DNA from: Daejeonella lutea
GTDB lineage: Bacteria > Bacteroidota > Bacteroidia > Sphingobacteriales > Sphingobacteriaceae
Reading direction: 5' to 3'
Assembly: GCF_900168015.1 (NCBI RefSeq)
Contig: NZ_FUYR01000002.1
Span: 186,001-250,000, forward strand
DNA: 64,000 nt
The translations under genes were made by a program, and so were the position numbers. The notes beneath the pieces were generated by a model. The model was given only the letters and a program-made list of their open reading frames with translations, did not search any database and was not told the origin of the DNA. Of this stretch, positions 1 to 8,941 are shown piece after piece; within the stretch, counting starts at the first letter, position 1; each line of letters begins with the position of its first letter.

Positions 1-1018
1 TAGTTAAAGATAATACCTTGGATATGGAACCTATGTATATCACCAGGCCATCGTGATCCGAACTCGCTAAAGGCAAAATGGGACTACTTTCGTAATGGTA
101 ATCATAATCGTAGTCATCTTCTATTAAAGGAATCGTGTACTCTTTAATTAACATTAAAAGCTTTCTCCTGCGCTCAGCACTCAATGTAACCGTAGTTGGG
201 TGGTGATGATGAGGAATTAGATAAATTAGATCCGGACGTTCCGTTCTGCACAGCTCCTCAATTTGATCGACGTCTATCCCATTTTCATCAACTTTAACTT
301 TTATAAGATCTCCGCCAAGTTGCTCAAAGACCTTATTCGCCATCCGGTAGTTAAGATCACCCACGATGACCTTACTTCCAGGCTTTACTATCATCTGAGC
401 CGCTATAAAGATTGCTCCTTGCGCACCTCTGGTAGTTAGAATATGGTCTTCTGTGATGTCTAGTCCCCGGGTTTGTGTTAAGAAACTTGCCAGCTCAGTC
501 CTTAACAAAGTGGAACCAATTGAAGGTTCGCTTATGATCCCAATATGCTTGTAATATTTACCCTGCAGGGATTTGTAGGTATCTGCCAGGATTTGTAGTG
601 GTGCGATACGGGCATCAGGGTAACCATCATTAATTACCAAATGGTATGGCCTGGACAGAATGTCAGACTTTACTGTGTTAATCTGATTGTAGAACGGATT
701 TGAATCATTCTTATTGACATTCTCATTAAAAGACTGCGGTGTTATTATGGGAAGCTTATGTGCTACTAAAACTGCTTTTCGGGGAGATGTTACAATCCAT
801 CCCATTATATTCAGCTGATCATAAGCGGCGACAGTTGTGCTGCGATTGAGCTTCAACATTTGGGCGAGTTGTCGTGTAGAAGGTAATTCAACCCCTGGTT
901 TTAGCTTCTTGTTTTCAATGAGCTTAATAAATCCATCAGCCACTTGTTTAAATACAGGAATATCTAACCTCCTATCGATATGAATCAGATTGTTGTAGGG
1001 TAACGTCTGGACTGCCAT
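1..1018 (-). CDS. MocR/PdxR-type transcriptional regulator (3' end outside window)
   Basis: Reading leftwards from the ATG at 1018 gives an N-terminal winged-helix domain of the GntR family (residues about 15-75, with LPSTRQLAQMLKLNRSTTV as recognition region). A fold-type I aminotransferase-like domain follows (residues about 120 onward, with LIEDDYDYDYHYESSPILPL). The frame stays open to base 1, so the C-terminus, including the expected PLP-lysine region, is cut off by the window edge. MocR proteins are PLP-sensing cytoplasmic regulators that usually control a divergent neighbour. Here that neighbour is the reductase gene starting at 1118, with a 99-bp shared intergenic region. The exact regulon is inference. 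Confidence 0.88.
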   Translation of the reverse strand, partial: MAVQTLPYNNLIHIDRRLDIPVFKQVADGFIKLIENKKLKPGVELPSTRQLAQMLKLNRSTTVAAYDQLNIMGWIVTSPRKAVLVAHKLPIITPQSFNENVNKNDSNPFYNQINTVKSDILSRPYHLVINDGYPDARIAPLQILADTYKSLQGKYYKHIGIISEPSIGSTLLRTELASFLTQTRGLDITEDHILTTRGAQGAIFIAAQMIVKPGSKVIVGDLNYRMANKVFEQLGGDLIKVKVDENGIDVDQIEELCRTERPDLIYLIPHHHHPTTVTLSAERRRKLLMLIKEYTIPLIEDDYDYDYHYESSPILPLASSDHDGLVIYIGSISKVLSLT

Positions 1019-1117
1019 GAATTTAAAAGCTGGATGGTCATGACCATCCGAACTGTCTGTACCTTTGCTTTTACTAAATAGGTGCTTATCGCATCAATCG
1101 TAAATATAATATAAGCA

Positions 1118-1864
1118 ATGAGAATTCTAGTAATTGGAGCTACAGGCTTGATCGGCAAGAATGTGGCAAAGAAGTTAACAGCTTTAGGTCATGATGTAGT
1201 TGCGGGATCACCAGGAGCGGGTATAGATATTATTACCGGAGAAGGTTTAACAGAGGCCTTGAAAGGTACAGAAATAGTGATCGATCTCTCAAACTCCTCA
1301 TCTCCGGATGATGAAACTGCCATCAGCTTTTTTAGTCAGGCCGGTAAAACATTAATTGCTGCCGAAAAGCAAGGGAATATCAGGCATCATGTCGTGTTAT
1401 CTATTGTAGGTATAGACAAGGCCCTGAATATCGGCTACCTTCGGGCAAAGAAAGGTCAAGAGGATAATGTCAGGCAATCCGGAATACCGTACACCATCAT
1501 TAGGTCTACGCAGTTTCACGAGCATGTCAATACCATAATAGCTGTACAATCTCAAGGTGCAGAAGTTCATGTTTCTACAGTGGATTATCAACCGATAGCG
1601 GCTGAGGATGTAGCGGAATTAATATCTCAAATTGCACTGGAACAGCCATTGAATGGAACCGTGGAAATAGCAGGTCCGGAGCGAGCGCCAATGAATGAGA
1701 TAGTAAGCAGGTATTTAGCTATCAGGCAAGATTCCACCAGAACTGTTGTCGCGAATGACGATGACAAATACATGCATTTAGATATACCTAAATCCTTGCT
1801 GGTACCTGATGGTGATTACAGGGAAGGCAAAGTACGTTTTGATGAATGGTCTGTTTATAATTGA
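1118..1864 (+). CDS. NmrA-like / atypical SDR NAD(P)-binding oxidoreductase
   Basis: 248 residues with the dinucleotide-binding motif GATGLIG at residues 7-13 after an MRILVI beta strand, which is the N-terminal Rossmann signature of atypical short-chain dehydrogenases (NmrA/NAD(P)H-binding family). The mid-region IPYTIIRSTQFHEHV is typical of this family, where the canonical YxxxK pair is often degenerate. It is transcribed divergently from the MocR-type regulator at 1-1018, which may sense a vitamin B6-related ligand and control it. The substrate cannot be read from sequence. Confidence 0.85.
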   Translation: MRILVIGATGLIGKNVAKKLTALGHDVVAGSPGAGIDIITGEGLTEALKGTEIVIDLSNSSSPDDETAISFFSQAGKTLIAAEKQGNIRHHVVLSIVGIDKALNIGYLRAKKGQEDNVRQSGIPYTIIRSTQFHEHVNTIIAVQSQGAEVHVSTVDYQPIAAEDVAELISQIALEQPLNGTVEIAGPERAPMNEIVSRYLAIRQDSTRTVVANDDDKYMHLDIPKSLLVPDGDYREGKVRFDEWSVYN

Positions 1865-1936
1865 GATAATAAATTTTTGAATAGATCATTTGATGTGATA
1901 TTTGACATCCACTCGTGGTGTAAGTGTTCCGCGGGA

Positions 1937-2269
1937 TCAATGAATCAAACTGTAAAGTTCAGGACTCTGACCGGCAATGGTTGGATAAGTTTCCTCCCTG
2001 CCGTAGGATTTGGTAGCGAGATAATCGTCTAACAGTAACTTACACCCTTCATGTTCACTAATGTACCACTCGGCGCGTCCTACAGCAAAGCCAATGTTTC
2101 GGGATGCTAGTTTACGTCTCTTGGGTATTGTCCGGGTGGTATAATCTTTATAATTCTGCTGGAATACTTCGTAATTCTTAACCAATAAGTCAGTTCCTGC
2201 AAGTAGGATTATGAAGAATAAGAGCACCTGCCTTACAAGCAGGGGACAAATCATCGCTCCCAAACTCAA
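1937..2269 (-). CDS. Hypothetical ORF whose 5' end crosses the island attachment repeat
   Basis: 110-residue open frame with a hydrophobic N-terminus (VLLFFIILLAG) and a charged C-terminal part. I recognise no family. Codons for roughly residues 9-16 are contributed by the tRNA-derived repeat at 2221-2245, and those before them by island DNA. The start was therefore either created by the integration or belongs to a chromosomal gene whose true beginning was displaced. It could equally be spurious. Confidence 0.3.
   Translation of the reverse strand: MSLGAMICPLLVRQVLLFFIILLAGTDLLVKNYEVFQQNYKDYTTRTIPKRRKLASRNIGFAVGRAEWYISEHEGCKLLLDDYLATKSYGREETYPTIAGQSPELYSLIH
2221..2245 (+). repeat. Left attachment-site copy (tRNA-Val anticodon-arm fragment)
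   Basis: The 25 bases are identical to 17355-17379 of the tRNA-Val gene, covering the 3' side of the D stem through the whole anticodon arm. Sequence on either side does not match the tRNA, so this is not a tRNA gene. It is best explained as attL, or the decayed half-site left by integration. Confidence 0.75.
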
Positions 2270-2300
2270 AATCCCGTTTCTATCGTACTCTCAGTCTCTT

Positions 2301-2319
2301 GTACTATCTATGTACTATC
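2301..2319 (+). other. Putative integrase arm-type sites, left end
   Basis: Two copies of GTACTATC start at 2301 and 2312, exactly 11 bp apart, about 55 bp inside the left attachment repeat. They are followed by AGGTGA, so that ATCAGGTGA (2317-2325) is the inverted form of TCACCTGAT beside the right-end array. Similar phased boxes occur at 17131-17160. Arm-type function is inferred from position and phasing. Confidence 0.5.
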
Positions 2320-2371
2320 AGGTGACCTGGTTAATTGATTTAATTGTTATTTATTCTGTTTTTTCTAATAT

Positions 2372-2827
2372 CTACATCATTCCTTCATCCGCGAAACTCA
2401 GATAACTATCTTTCGTAAAGATGATATGTTCAATAACTGGTAAGTCTAAAAAATGCCCTGCATTCTTCAACTTCTTTGTCAGCTCAATATCTGCATGGCT
2501 CGGTTTTAAGTTACCGCTTGGATGATTATGTACCAAGAAGATACTAGCAGCATTACATTTGAGTGCTGATACAAAGATCACTTTCGGATCTGCTATCGTT
2601 CCCGCTGTACCTCCAGTACTTATTGGTGCAATTGCTAATACTCTATTAGCTCGATTGAGAAGGATTATCTTGAACTCTTCGATAAACTCGATGATTTCAT
2701 AATTCCAGTTTTCTTGCAGAACCCTGTACGCATCAATCGACGTGTTAATCTGTGGCCTTTCAGATGACTTAATTGTTGTCTTGTAGCTAATTTGTACTTC
2801 AGCCACTTTCATGTTTTTTGTTTCCAT
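2372..2827 (-). CDS. RadC-like JAB-domain protein
   Basis: 151 residues. The JAMM/JAB metal-binding signature is visible as VHNHPSG followed by a downstream Asp (SHADIELTKKL), the arrangement of RadC-family proteins. These are often carried on mobile elements next to the attachment site. Despite the historical name, a DNA-repair role is not established, and the family resembles metal-dependent isopeptidases/deubiquitinases. It is the first gene inside the left end of the island, transcribed toward the attachment repeat. Confidence 0.88.
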   Translation of the reverse strand: METKNMKVAEVQISYKTTIKSSERPQINTSIDAYRVLQENWNYEIIEFIEEFKIILLNRANRVLAIAPISTGGTAGTIADPKVIFVSALKCNAASIFLVHNHPSGNLKPSHADIELTKKLKNAGHFLDLPVIEHIIFTKDSYLSFADEGMM

Positions 2828-3021
2828 ATCTAATTTGATTAATATGGAACTCAGTCATGCTTTAAGAGCAACTAAGCACGAGAAGCAAGGGAATAAATAG
2901 GAAAGGGTTAGGACAAAGTGCGTTTATGCCGGAATTTCTTGTAGCGTGTTGAGCTTACAAGCATAAATTTGTGTAGTCATTAAGAAAAAAATAGTTCTAT
3001 CTATTTCCAGTCTATAAAGCT

Positions 3022-3149
3022 ACCTACACTTTTCCTTTTTCAAAAGGTCACTACACCCCGTTCTCAAAGTGTAGGTTTCTGTGTTAGTTGTAGATCGAAC
3101 TTTACTTTTTATTTTAAAAGGTATGATCGCTTGTTGGCTTATAAAATAA
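3022..3149. repeat. ~130-bp intergenic repeat, copy A
   Basis: The segment recurs at 4595-4726 with small differences. It opens with ACCTACACTTT and carries the complementary AAAGTGTAGGT about 45 bp on, so an 11-bp stem can form. It ends with a conserved block containing ATCGCTTGTTGGCTTATAAAA. The two copies lie in the same orientation and bracket the genes at 3229-4371. It could be a structured leader, a promoter module or a recombination footprint. Confidence 0.75.
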
Positions 3150-3228
3150 ATACTGAAAAAGGGCAGCATAATACGACATAGTTATAATCTAAAAACTAAT
3201 ATTCATAGATTAGTCAAAATGACTTGAC

Positions 3229-3603
3229 ATGGAAATCGCTCACGGTTGGATATTTTTTGCAGTACTTGTTGGCTTGGTTGGTAACAGCAGAAAAATAGGC
3301 TTCGGTATGGCACTACTCTGGTCCATCTTGTTATCACCAATTATTGGACTGATTATAGTTTTGTTGTCTCCAACTAACTCTCAAATAGAAGAACATAGAT
3401 ATAAACATTATATCGAGTTAGCTAAGAAAGCAAATTATAAAGGAAATATCGCGAAAGCCATTGATCATTATCAAGATGCTCTTTATCATTTAGAGAATGA
3501 TTATAAAAGTCCCAACAAGCAGCGCTCAGATCTTATTCTTCAGTTGAAAAGCATCGTTGATAGATTAAAAACTAAGGATATGGAAAAACCGATAATCACC
3601 TAA
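3229..3603 (+). CDS. Small membrane protein with TPR-like tail
   Basis: 124 residues. Two hydrophobic segments (about residues 5-20 and 26-47, the second SILLSPIIGLIIVLL) are followed by a soluble region, YKHYIELAKKANYKGNIAKAIDHYQDALYHL, that has the spacing of a tetratricopeptide repeat. No homologous family can be named. It lies between the two copies of the 130-bp repeat and opposite in direction to the frameshifted secreted-protein gene. Confidence 0.6.
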   Translation: MEIAHGWIFFAVLVGLVGNSRKIGFGMALLWSILLSPIIGLIIVLLSPTNSQIEEHRYKHYIELAKKANYKGNIAKAIDHYQDALYHLENDYKSPNKQRSDLILQLKSIVDRLKTKDMEKPIIT

Positions 3604-3818
3604 TTCGTTTTTAATATTGGATCAAAATCCAATATTTGCTTTAGTATTAACTCATCATCCTCAACCAGAGTACTAAAATACACTTCTAGAGCTTCACCGA
3701 TTTTAAATAAGGGCGTCATCCTGAAATTTGTTTCACCCATACTTTTTAAGTCAAAGTTAAGTTGTTTTTTGGACTTGATTGGAGTTTAATATTTCGTTGA
3801 CATCAGTTTTCCGAGCAC

Positions 3819-4371
3819 TTAAATTTTAGGTACACCTGAATTGTCCCTTCTTAACGGATATGTATTTGGCGTTTTTTTATCTTGAATCGTTAAACCCATG
3901 GACCCGCTCTCAGGATCATATCTTATATAAATTGACATATTATTACCTTCCCAAGTCATATTCATTGCCGTTTTATCATTGATGTAATATTCGGCGTCAT
4001 TATTACCAAACAATCCTCTTAGAGTACTTTTAAGTCTCAAATACTCGCTAATAGTTTGCTTGCTCTTCAATAGCGATACTTGATACATTCGATTATCTCG
4101 ATTAAAATATGCAACAACTGTTTTGAAATCGAATATCGTTAAATACCTTGTAATTTGCGTTTGAAGTACTATACGCATTGCCCGAATACGGTTCTAATTT
4201 TAAAATAGCGTCGGCTTGAGTTATAATTGTACCAAACTTTATACCCTTAAAATTCCTCGCTTTATCATATTCATAAAAAGTACTTGTTTTGCTTGGCTGT
4301 CCTATTGCGTTTAAGCACATAAAACTAAATAGAAAAGTGTAAGCGACGTATTTAAGTGCCCTGATTTTCAT
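3819..4371 (-). pseudogene. Secreted hypothetical protein gene with a single-base frameshift
   Basis: Two overlapping frames join into one protein of about 183 residues. The N-terminal part starts at 4371 with a clear signal peptide (MKIRALKYVAYTFLFSFMCL... ending near AIGQ) and runs to NANYK. The continuation YLTIFDFKTVVAYF is in the next frame. Dropping one G near 4146 restores a continuous frame down to 3819. The product would be periplasmic or secreted, of unknown family. A sequencing error or a true recent mutation are both possible. Confidence 0.6.
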
Positions 4372-4594
4372 AATATTTCTTCCCTTTATATCCATTACAA
4401 TTATACAAACAAGATATTAGGTTATCACCCAGTTTTTTGAAGTGTAGTTAGATATGCTGAGTTGTATGAACGGTTACGTGTTCTTAACTGATAAAGCTGA
4501 AAATATATTCATATGCAGCAGAGTATGATTATGATGAAAATAACAAGCAATGCCAATAAGAACATTATAATCTCCTTCTTCATCATTAAAAGTT

Positions 4595-4726
4595 ACCTAC
4601 ACTTTTACTTTTCTACCGGGTTATTACACCCTGTTTCTCAAGTGTAGGTTTTCTGAGTTAGATTGAGGATCGAACTTTTACTTATTATTTTAAAAGGTAT
4701 AATCGCTTGTTGGCTTATAAAAAATA
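4595..4726. repeat. ~130-bp intergenic repeat, copy B
   Basis: Second copy of the element at 3022-3149, with the same ACCTACAC...GTGTAGGT inverted arms and the same ATCGCTTGTTGGCTTATAAAA-type end. It stops a few bases before the stop codon of the HNH-like gene (4739). Bases 4396-4594 hold nothing else that I can recognise. Confidence 0.75.
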
Positions 4727-4738
4727 AAATAGGAATTG

Positions 4739-5539
4739 TTAAGTACCATCGGTTTCTGGATATTGCAATTTCGAGTTCCTTATAACTTTTTGAATTTCCT
4801 CTTTGGGACGATAGTCACCAGGCAATGCAGCTAAAGCGATAGGTAATATATTTAGCCTCAAACTTATCCAAATATCACGTTTGTAATATGGGAAGTTTTT
4901 GAAATTTGTAATATTCAATAGTCGGGCATCAACAGGAACTCCGGGATCATCAACGATCAGAACAAAGCCGAAAGGAGGAAAAGCAATTTCGCTAATTTTA
5001 TGGATCACTCCTTGGTTGTATGAGATATTGTCACTAATAAAACGATATATTTTAGGTGTTAAATCGTAATACGCATATATCTGATATTTATCGGGTAGCA
5101 TATTACTTTCCTTATTTCTCACAAATTCTACCAAATCCGGATAAGTATCTAGGTATTGAATAGTCGAAATGCAAATAAAGTTCGAAATAACTTGTTTAAT
5201 AATCTTCAGTGGGTGGATTATAAATGGATCACCTTTAGTATAATTGCAATCACTAAGAAAATGCCTATAGTGCGCCTGATTTGCAAAATCTATATATGCA
5301 TTGGAATACATTCTTCCGCAAAAGCTGTTACAATCCTTACAAAGGGAATAATAACCTATGCCACCTTGAAATTTTTTTCCTTTGGTGTTTTCTAGGAAAG
5401 GATCATTTAAAAAAACATCTGAAGGCACAATTACGAAACCACCTTTATTTCCTGACTGACGTGGTGGTATATGCTCATATGTTAAAGTCCTTTCTTCACC
5501 ACAAAGCTTACATCTACCCACCAGTCCTTTGCTTCTCAT
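4739..5539 (-). CDS. HNH-like zinc-binding protein
   Basis: 266 residues. The N-terminus has CKLCGEERTLTYEHIPPR followed by CKDCNSFCG at about residue 70. The pair of CxxC knuckles around an EHIP motif is the layout of HNH/treble-clef nucleases. The remaining 190 residues are unassigned. The ATG overlaps the stop of the PD-(D/E)XK-like gene upstream (5536-5539), so the two are translationally coupled. A DNA-cleaving or DNA-sensing role in a defence operon is inferred; activity is not certain because the full HNH residue set is not obvious. Confidence 0.6.
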   Translation of the reverse strand: MRSKGLVGRCKLCGEERTLTYEHIPPRQSGNKGGFVIVPSDVFLNDPFLENTKGKKFQGGIGYYSLCKDCNSFCGRMYSNAYIDFANQAHYRHFLSDCNYTKGDPFIIHPLKIIKQVISNFICISTIQYLDTYPDLVEFVRNKESNMLPDKYQIYAYYDLTPKIYRFISDNISYNQGVIHKISEIAFPPFGFVLIVDDPGVPVDARLLNITNFKNFPYYKRDIWISLRLNILPIALAALPGDYRPKEEIQKVIRNSKLQYPETDGT

Positions 5540-6876
5540 TTTATAATTCCTAATTCCTTCTGTATGGTTATGAGAGCGGTTTCTATATCTTCATTATATT
5601 TAATTTCTATCAAACTACAACCATTCTCATTACATTTTTTTCTTTTCAATTCATCACGAGCTAAAGTCTTCTGAAAACCTTCGACTCCTCCGAAAAACGA
5701 AATGGGTTCATAATGTTGCTTACCGTTATATTCTATTGCCACGTTTAGCGATTTAATGTAGATGTCAAATCTTTGACGTCCTAGCCAAATCGGACTGAAT
5801 TGTGTCATCACATCTTCGTCCTCAAAATGTTGCTTCAATCTTTCGAATATTGCTCGCTCATTATAAAAGCTACCCACTTCATTGTATCCATGTCTTTTTC
5901 TAACTAAATTTTCTAGATTTCGAATATTGCTTTTAATTCTGCGATAATACTCACCAACAGTCTTTTTACCTATGTTCAATGGCTCCAATTTTTCCTGTAA
6001 AACGTCTGTTGAATTTCTGTAGTCCATTGAATACGTTTGTCGGTAAAGTTTTATATGAAGTACATCTGCAAATAGATCAGGATAATAATTGTCCATATCG
6101 ATTGTGTCGATAAGATATTGTATTTCAAAAAACTGTTCAATCTGGTTTAAATTAAAAGAGTCGATAAGATGGCGGAATTCAGACGTTTGAATTAGAGTAT
6201 TGGTACTATCTGCGAGAGAAAATCTAGTTTTAAAATAATTTAGATATGTGAACTGAGGCGCTATATCTTTCGAGTAGTTTAGACAGTTAAATAACTCAAC
6301 TGCAGTGATTCCAAAATCATACACAATAGAACCCAAGGCTAATTCAAAAGGGTTAAGGAGATTTCTCACCCGCAACTCTTTATATATAGCTTCAACGGAG
6401 ATTGAATCATAACTAGTTATTAAGATCCTTAAACTGTTTCTATCATACCAATCGTTCTCCGAAAAGCTATTTTCGAAATTAATAACAAAACCTTCAAAAT
6501 CCTCCGGTCTAATGAATGGTAGGTACTCGTGAATTGGGTTTAAGTTTACACAACAGGTTTTACCGATGTTGCTGGAAGTTTTAATCATTTTACCTGTGGG
6601 TAAAACGAAGATCGGAACCCAATTGATACCATAAACGCTCTCAACAATGCCACCGCAAGGATAGCATGAATGGTCTCCTAATAAGAATATAAGATGACCA
6701 TAATGCACTAATTCAAAACTAGTACTTATTCCATCAGAAAAGATTAATAGATCACGCTGAATCTTTGGATCAGTCAGTATTCGCGGCGCTTTTGAATTTG
6801 ACGACTGTCTGTGAATGGTTCTTAAATCGATGCCATAGTTGTTTTCGTAGCAGTCGACAATTAATTTATTTATCAC
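5536..6876 (-). CDS. Protein with C-terminal PD-(D/E)XK / Vsr-like nuclease domain
   Basis: 446 residues. The last about 120 contain RFDIYIKSLNVAIEYNGKQH, then RDELKRKKCNENG and SLIEIKYNE. This is the Asp/Glu/Gln-His pattern of restriction-endonuclease-like (Vsr/homing-endonuclease type) domains. The first about 320 residues are of no family I can name, but include a HSCYPCGG cysteine pair. The gene sits between the TIR gene (51-bp gap upstream) and the HNH-like gene (4-bp overlap downstream), all leftwards, so they probably form one transcription unit. Confidence 0.65.
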   Translation of the reverse strand: MINKLIVDCYENNYGIDLRTIHRQSSNSKAPRILTDPKIQRDLLIFSDGISTSFELVHYGHLIFLLGDHSCYPCGGIVESVYGINWVPIFVLPTGKMIKTSSNIGKTCCVNLNPIHEYLPFIRPEDFEGFVINFENSFSENDWYDRNSLRILITSYDSISVEAIYKELRVRNLLNPFELALGSIVYDFGITAVELFNCLNYSKDIAPQFTYLNYFKTRFSLADSTNTLIQTSEFRHLIDSFNLNQIEQFFEIQYLIDTIDMDNYYPDLFADVLHIKLYRQTYSMDYRNSTDVLQEKLEPLNIGKKTVGEYYRRIKSNIRNLENLVRKRHGYNEVGSFYNERAIFERLKQHFEDEDVMTQFSPIWLGRQRFDIYIKSLNVAIEYNGKQHYEPISFFGGVEGFQKTLARDELKRKKCNENGCSLIEIKYNEDIETALITIQKELGIIK

Positions 6877-6927
6877 TTCAACTTATAAGTTACTAAGGTT
6901 TTCTTGGGTGTTAAAAGAGATTCGGCT

Positions 6928-7782
6928 TTACTGCTTTACACGCTTTGCTATTTGAGCAGCAACTTCCTCTATAGTAAACATCGTAGTGTTAATCGCCATT
7001 AAATCAGCAATGATTGGACTGAACTTAATAACCTCACTTTTCGATATCTTGTGCCAAATAGGTAAAATAACTTTCTCACCTTCTATTTCTTTGGCAAATA
7101 AGCCGTCTAATTCTCTTTGCGGCCACTCCTTCTTGAAAAATGCCTCAGACAGCACGACGATACCATACGTAGAATTTTTAAGACCGTTCTCTATTGAACG
7201 CCTCAAGCTATCACCGATCTGCAACTCGAATTCATCATACCAGACAGCGACCTGCATTTTCTGCAACAATTCAACAAATGGTCTCACAAAATCATCTTTA
7301 TCTTCAGAAGCATGGGAAACAAAAACGTCATAAGATTTAGACACTTGTACTGCTGAAGTTGAATAAGGGAGTTGTAAGCTAGCAGATGACAATGCCTTTT
7401 GCCTTTCCATCTCTCTCGTGATGCTCTGCTGAACTGAAAGGATGTCTTTCTGCTCGCGTTTAATTTTATCTCGTTCCCTTTGTTCTTCTTTATTTAACGA
7501 CTGAATAAGTGTCAAACGTTTTGTTTGTTTATCAGATAACGTTTTGATTTTATTTGCTCGGTCTTTATTTAATCTATTTATCTCGTCTTGTTTTCTCCCT
7601 AACTCCTTTTGATACGTAATAATTCTTTTTAAATCCTTTTCGCGATGAATTTTATCTAAATAGCTATTAGCTTCCTTCTCTTTTCGACTTATAGTACTAT
7701 TTACACTTTGAACTTGAGTTTCTAAACTATGGATCTCACGATCTACGCTTGAAATAGAGCTTGTAATGCTTTGGATGCTCAT
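6928..7782 (-). CDS. Coiled-coil TIR-domain protein
   Basis: With the ATG at 7782 the protein has about 284 residues; a longer frame starts at 7878 but would leave no space before the divergent gene. Residues about 1-135 are a strongly charged coiled coil. The C-terminal half is a TIR domain with the box-1 motif YDVFVSHASEDKDDF and the segment FFKKEWPQREL, whose Glu matches the catalytic Glu of NAD-cleaving TIR enzymes. Bacterial TIR proteins commonly deplete NAD or make a signal on infection. The coiled coil may oligomerise or sense. It leads the set TIR, nuclease, HNH-like. Confidence 0.85.
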   Translation of the reverse strand: MSIQSITSSISSVDREIHSLETQVQSVNSTISRKEKEANSYLDKIHREKDLKRIITYQKELGRKQDEINRLNKDRANKIKTLSDKQTKRLTLIQSLNKEEQRERDKIKREQKDILSVQQSITREMERQKALSSASLQLPYSTSAVQVSKSYDVFVSHASEDKDDFVRPFVELLQKMQVAVWYDEFELQIGDSLRRSIENGLKNSTYGIVVLSEAFFKKEWPQRELDGLFAKEIEGEKVILPIWHKISKSEVIKFSPIIADLMAINTTMFTIEEVAAQIAKRVKQ

Positions 7783-7878
7783 TGCGACCTCGGTTAAGTA
7801 TTGAGACAAGTTAATAAACTTTTCACTCACAACACTTAAATTCCAAATTTTTGCTAAATATATTAGTAAATTAGCCAA

Positions 7879-8244
7879 ATGTCAATCCGGGAACAAGTAG
7901 ACTTTGGAATTACTTTAACAAGAGAATTAGCTGCTTGGGTCAAAGAACAGCGTTCTTTGGGCAAAGCTGTACCTAATGGAAAGTTCTTATTTGAGATGTA
8001 TGTAAAGAAAAATGACAGGTTAGTTCTGGTGTTTCTGAACAGCTTATCCTATCGTTACTATGCCAAATTCGTTGCTCCAGACGTTGAAGATTATTGTGTT
8101 AAGCTTCTGCGTGCAATTGAACCATGTGTATTCAATAGTATTGCTTGTGAGATTGAACCGTACACTTCGAGGTTTGAGTTTGAGCATAAAGATGGCATAT
8201 TAGTCAAGCACGTGAGGTATTCATTTGCTTCGATGATTTATTAA
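7879..8244 (+). CDS. Hypothetical protein
   Basis: 121 residues, starting at ATG 7879 and divergent from the TIR gene with about 96 bp between the chosen starts. No transmembrane segment or recognisable motif; the composition is that of a normal soluble protein (RELAAWVKEQRSLGKAVPNG...). It is a single gene between two leftward transcription units, so a partner role for the TIR set is possible but unsupported. Confidence 0.55.
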   Translation: MSIREQVDFGITLTRELAAWVKEQRSLGKAVPNGKFLFEMYVKKNDRLVLVFLNSLSYRYYAKFVAPDVEDYCVKLLRAIEPCVFNSIACEIEPYTSRFEFEHKDGILVKHVRYSFASMIY

Positions 8245-8344
8245 TTGGTAACCTGTGCATTTTTAAAACGGGTTGTATTAAGTATAGCAATCTGAATGGT
8301 TTTAGCACTTATTTTAAAAGCTTAAGTTTCTAAAGAGGATTGAC

Positions 8345-8926
8345 TTAAAAAAGTTTGTCAAGTTTATTTAAACCTTCGGATACTACAGACTCTATGAGCT
8401 TTTCTAAAGTGATATTTGTGACTTTTTTAATACCTTTAAGCCACTTTAGATTATCTTTTGATGTCTCATTGGACGCAGAATTCTTATCTAAGTACAATTG
8501 TACTACGTCGACAATTTCTTTGAACGCAAACATTGATTTTGATTGTTGCAACTCTACAACCGCGATATCAGATACGTCTCCTTCAACAATTTTGAAAAAT
8601 AATATAAAAGGCAAACTATGTTTATTCTTTATATCAAAAGCATGTAAAAAGGCTGTGTTGAATTTTTTCAATAAACGTCTATTTTGAGAATCCAAGAAAA
8701 AGATTGTGATATCATTGCCTGATTTCAGATGTAATTGAGCAAAGCTTCCTGGAGTCCTATAAATTTCCTGGATAGCAGTGTGATGAATATCATACAGGAT
8801 GATCGCAAACGACTTCGCTCTACCGTTATCTAAGTGTTCCTGACAAATAGCTATGAAGCGTTTGTAAAAATCTCGCTCTGAATGGCCAAGTCCTTCACCC
8901 TTTCCTTCTTCGAATATTGGATACAT
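8345..8926 (-). CDS. Unknown partner protein of the OLD nuclease
   Basis: 193 residues, soluble, beginning MYPIFEEGKGEGLGHSERDF, with a hydrophobic core strand (SFAIILYDIH) and no motif I can assign. It starts 15 bp after the OLD gene ends, on the same strand, so co-transcription is very likely. Known OLD systems have helicase (GajB) or reverse-transcriptase partners; this protein resembles neither. It is therefore a candidate new accessory subunit. Confidence 0.6.
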   Translation of the reverse strand: MYPIFEEGKGEGLGHSERDFYKRFIAICQEHLDNGRAKSFAIILYDIHHTAIQEIYRTPGSFAQLHLKSGNDITIFFLDSQNRRLLKKFNTAFLHAFDIKNKHSLPFILFFKIVEGDVSDIAVVELQQSKSMFAFKEIVDVVQLYLDKNSASNETSKDNLKWLKGIKKVTNITLEKLIESVVSEGLNKLDKLF

Positions 8927-8941
8927 AGGATGCTAGATTAC

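Noticed and set aside
2221-2245. A second tRNA-Val gene
   Set aside because: Only the anticodon arm and a few flanking bases match; acceptor and T arms are absent, so it is treated as an attachment-site copy.
6928-7782. Thoeris TIR (ThsB)
   Set aside because: No ThsA (SIR2/SLOG or membrane effector) gene is adjacent; the neighbours are nuclease-like proteins.
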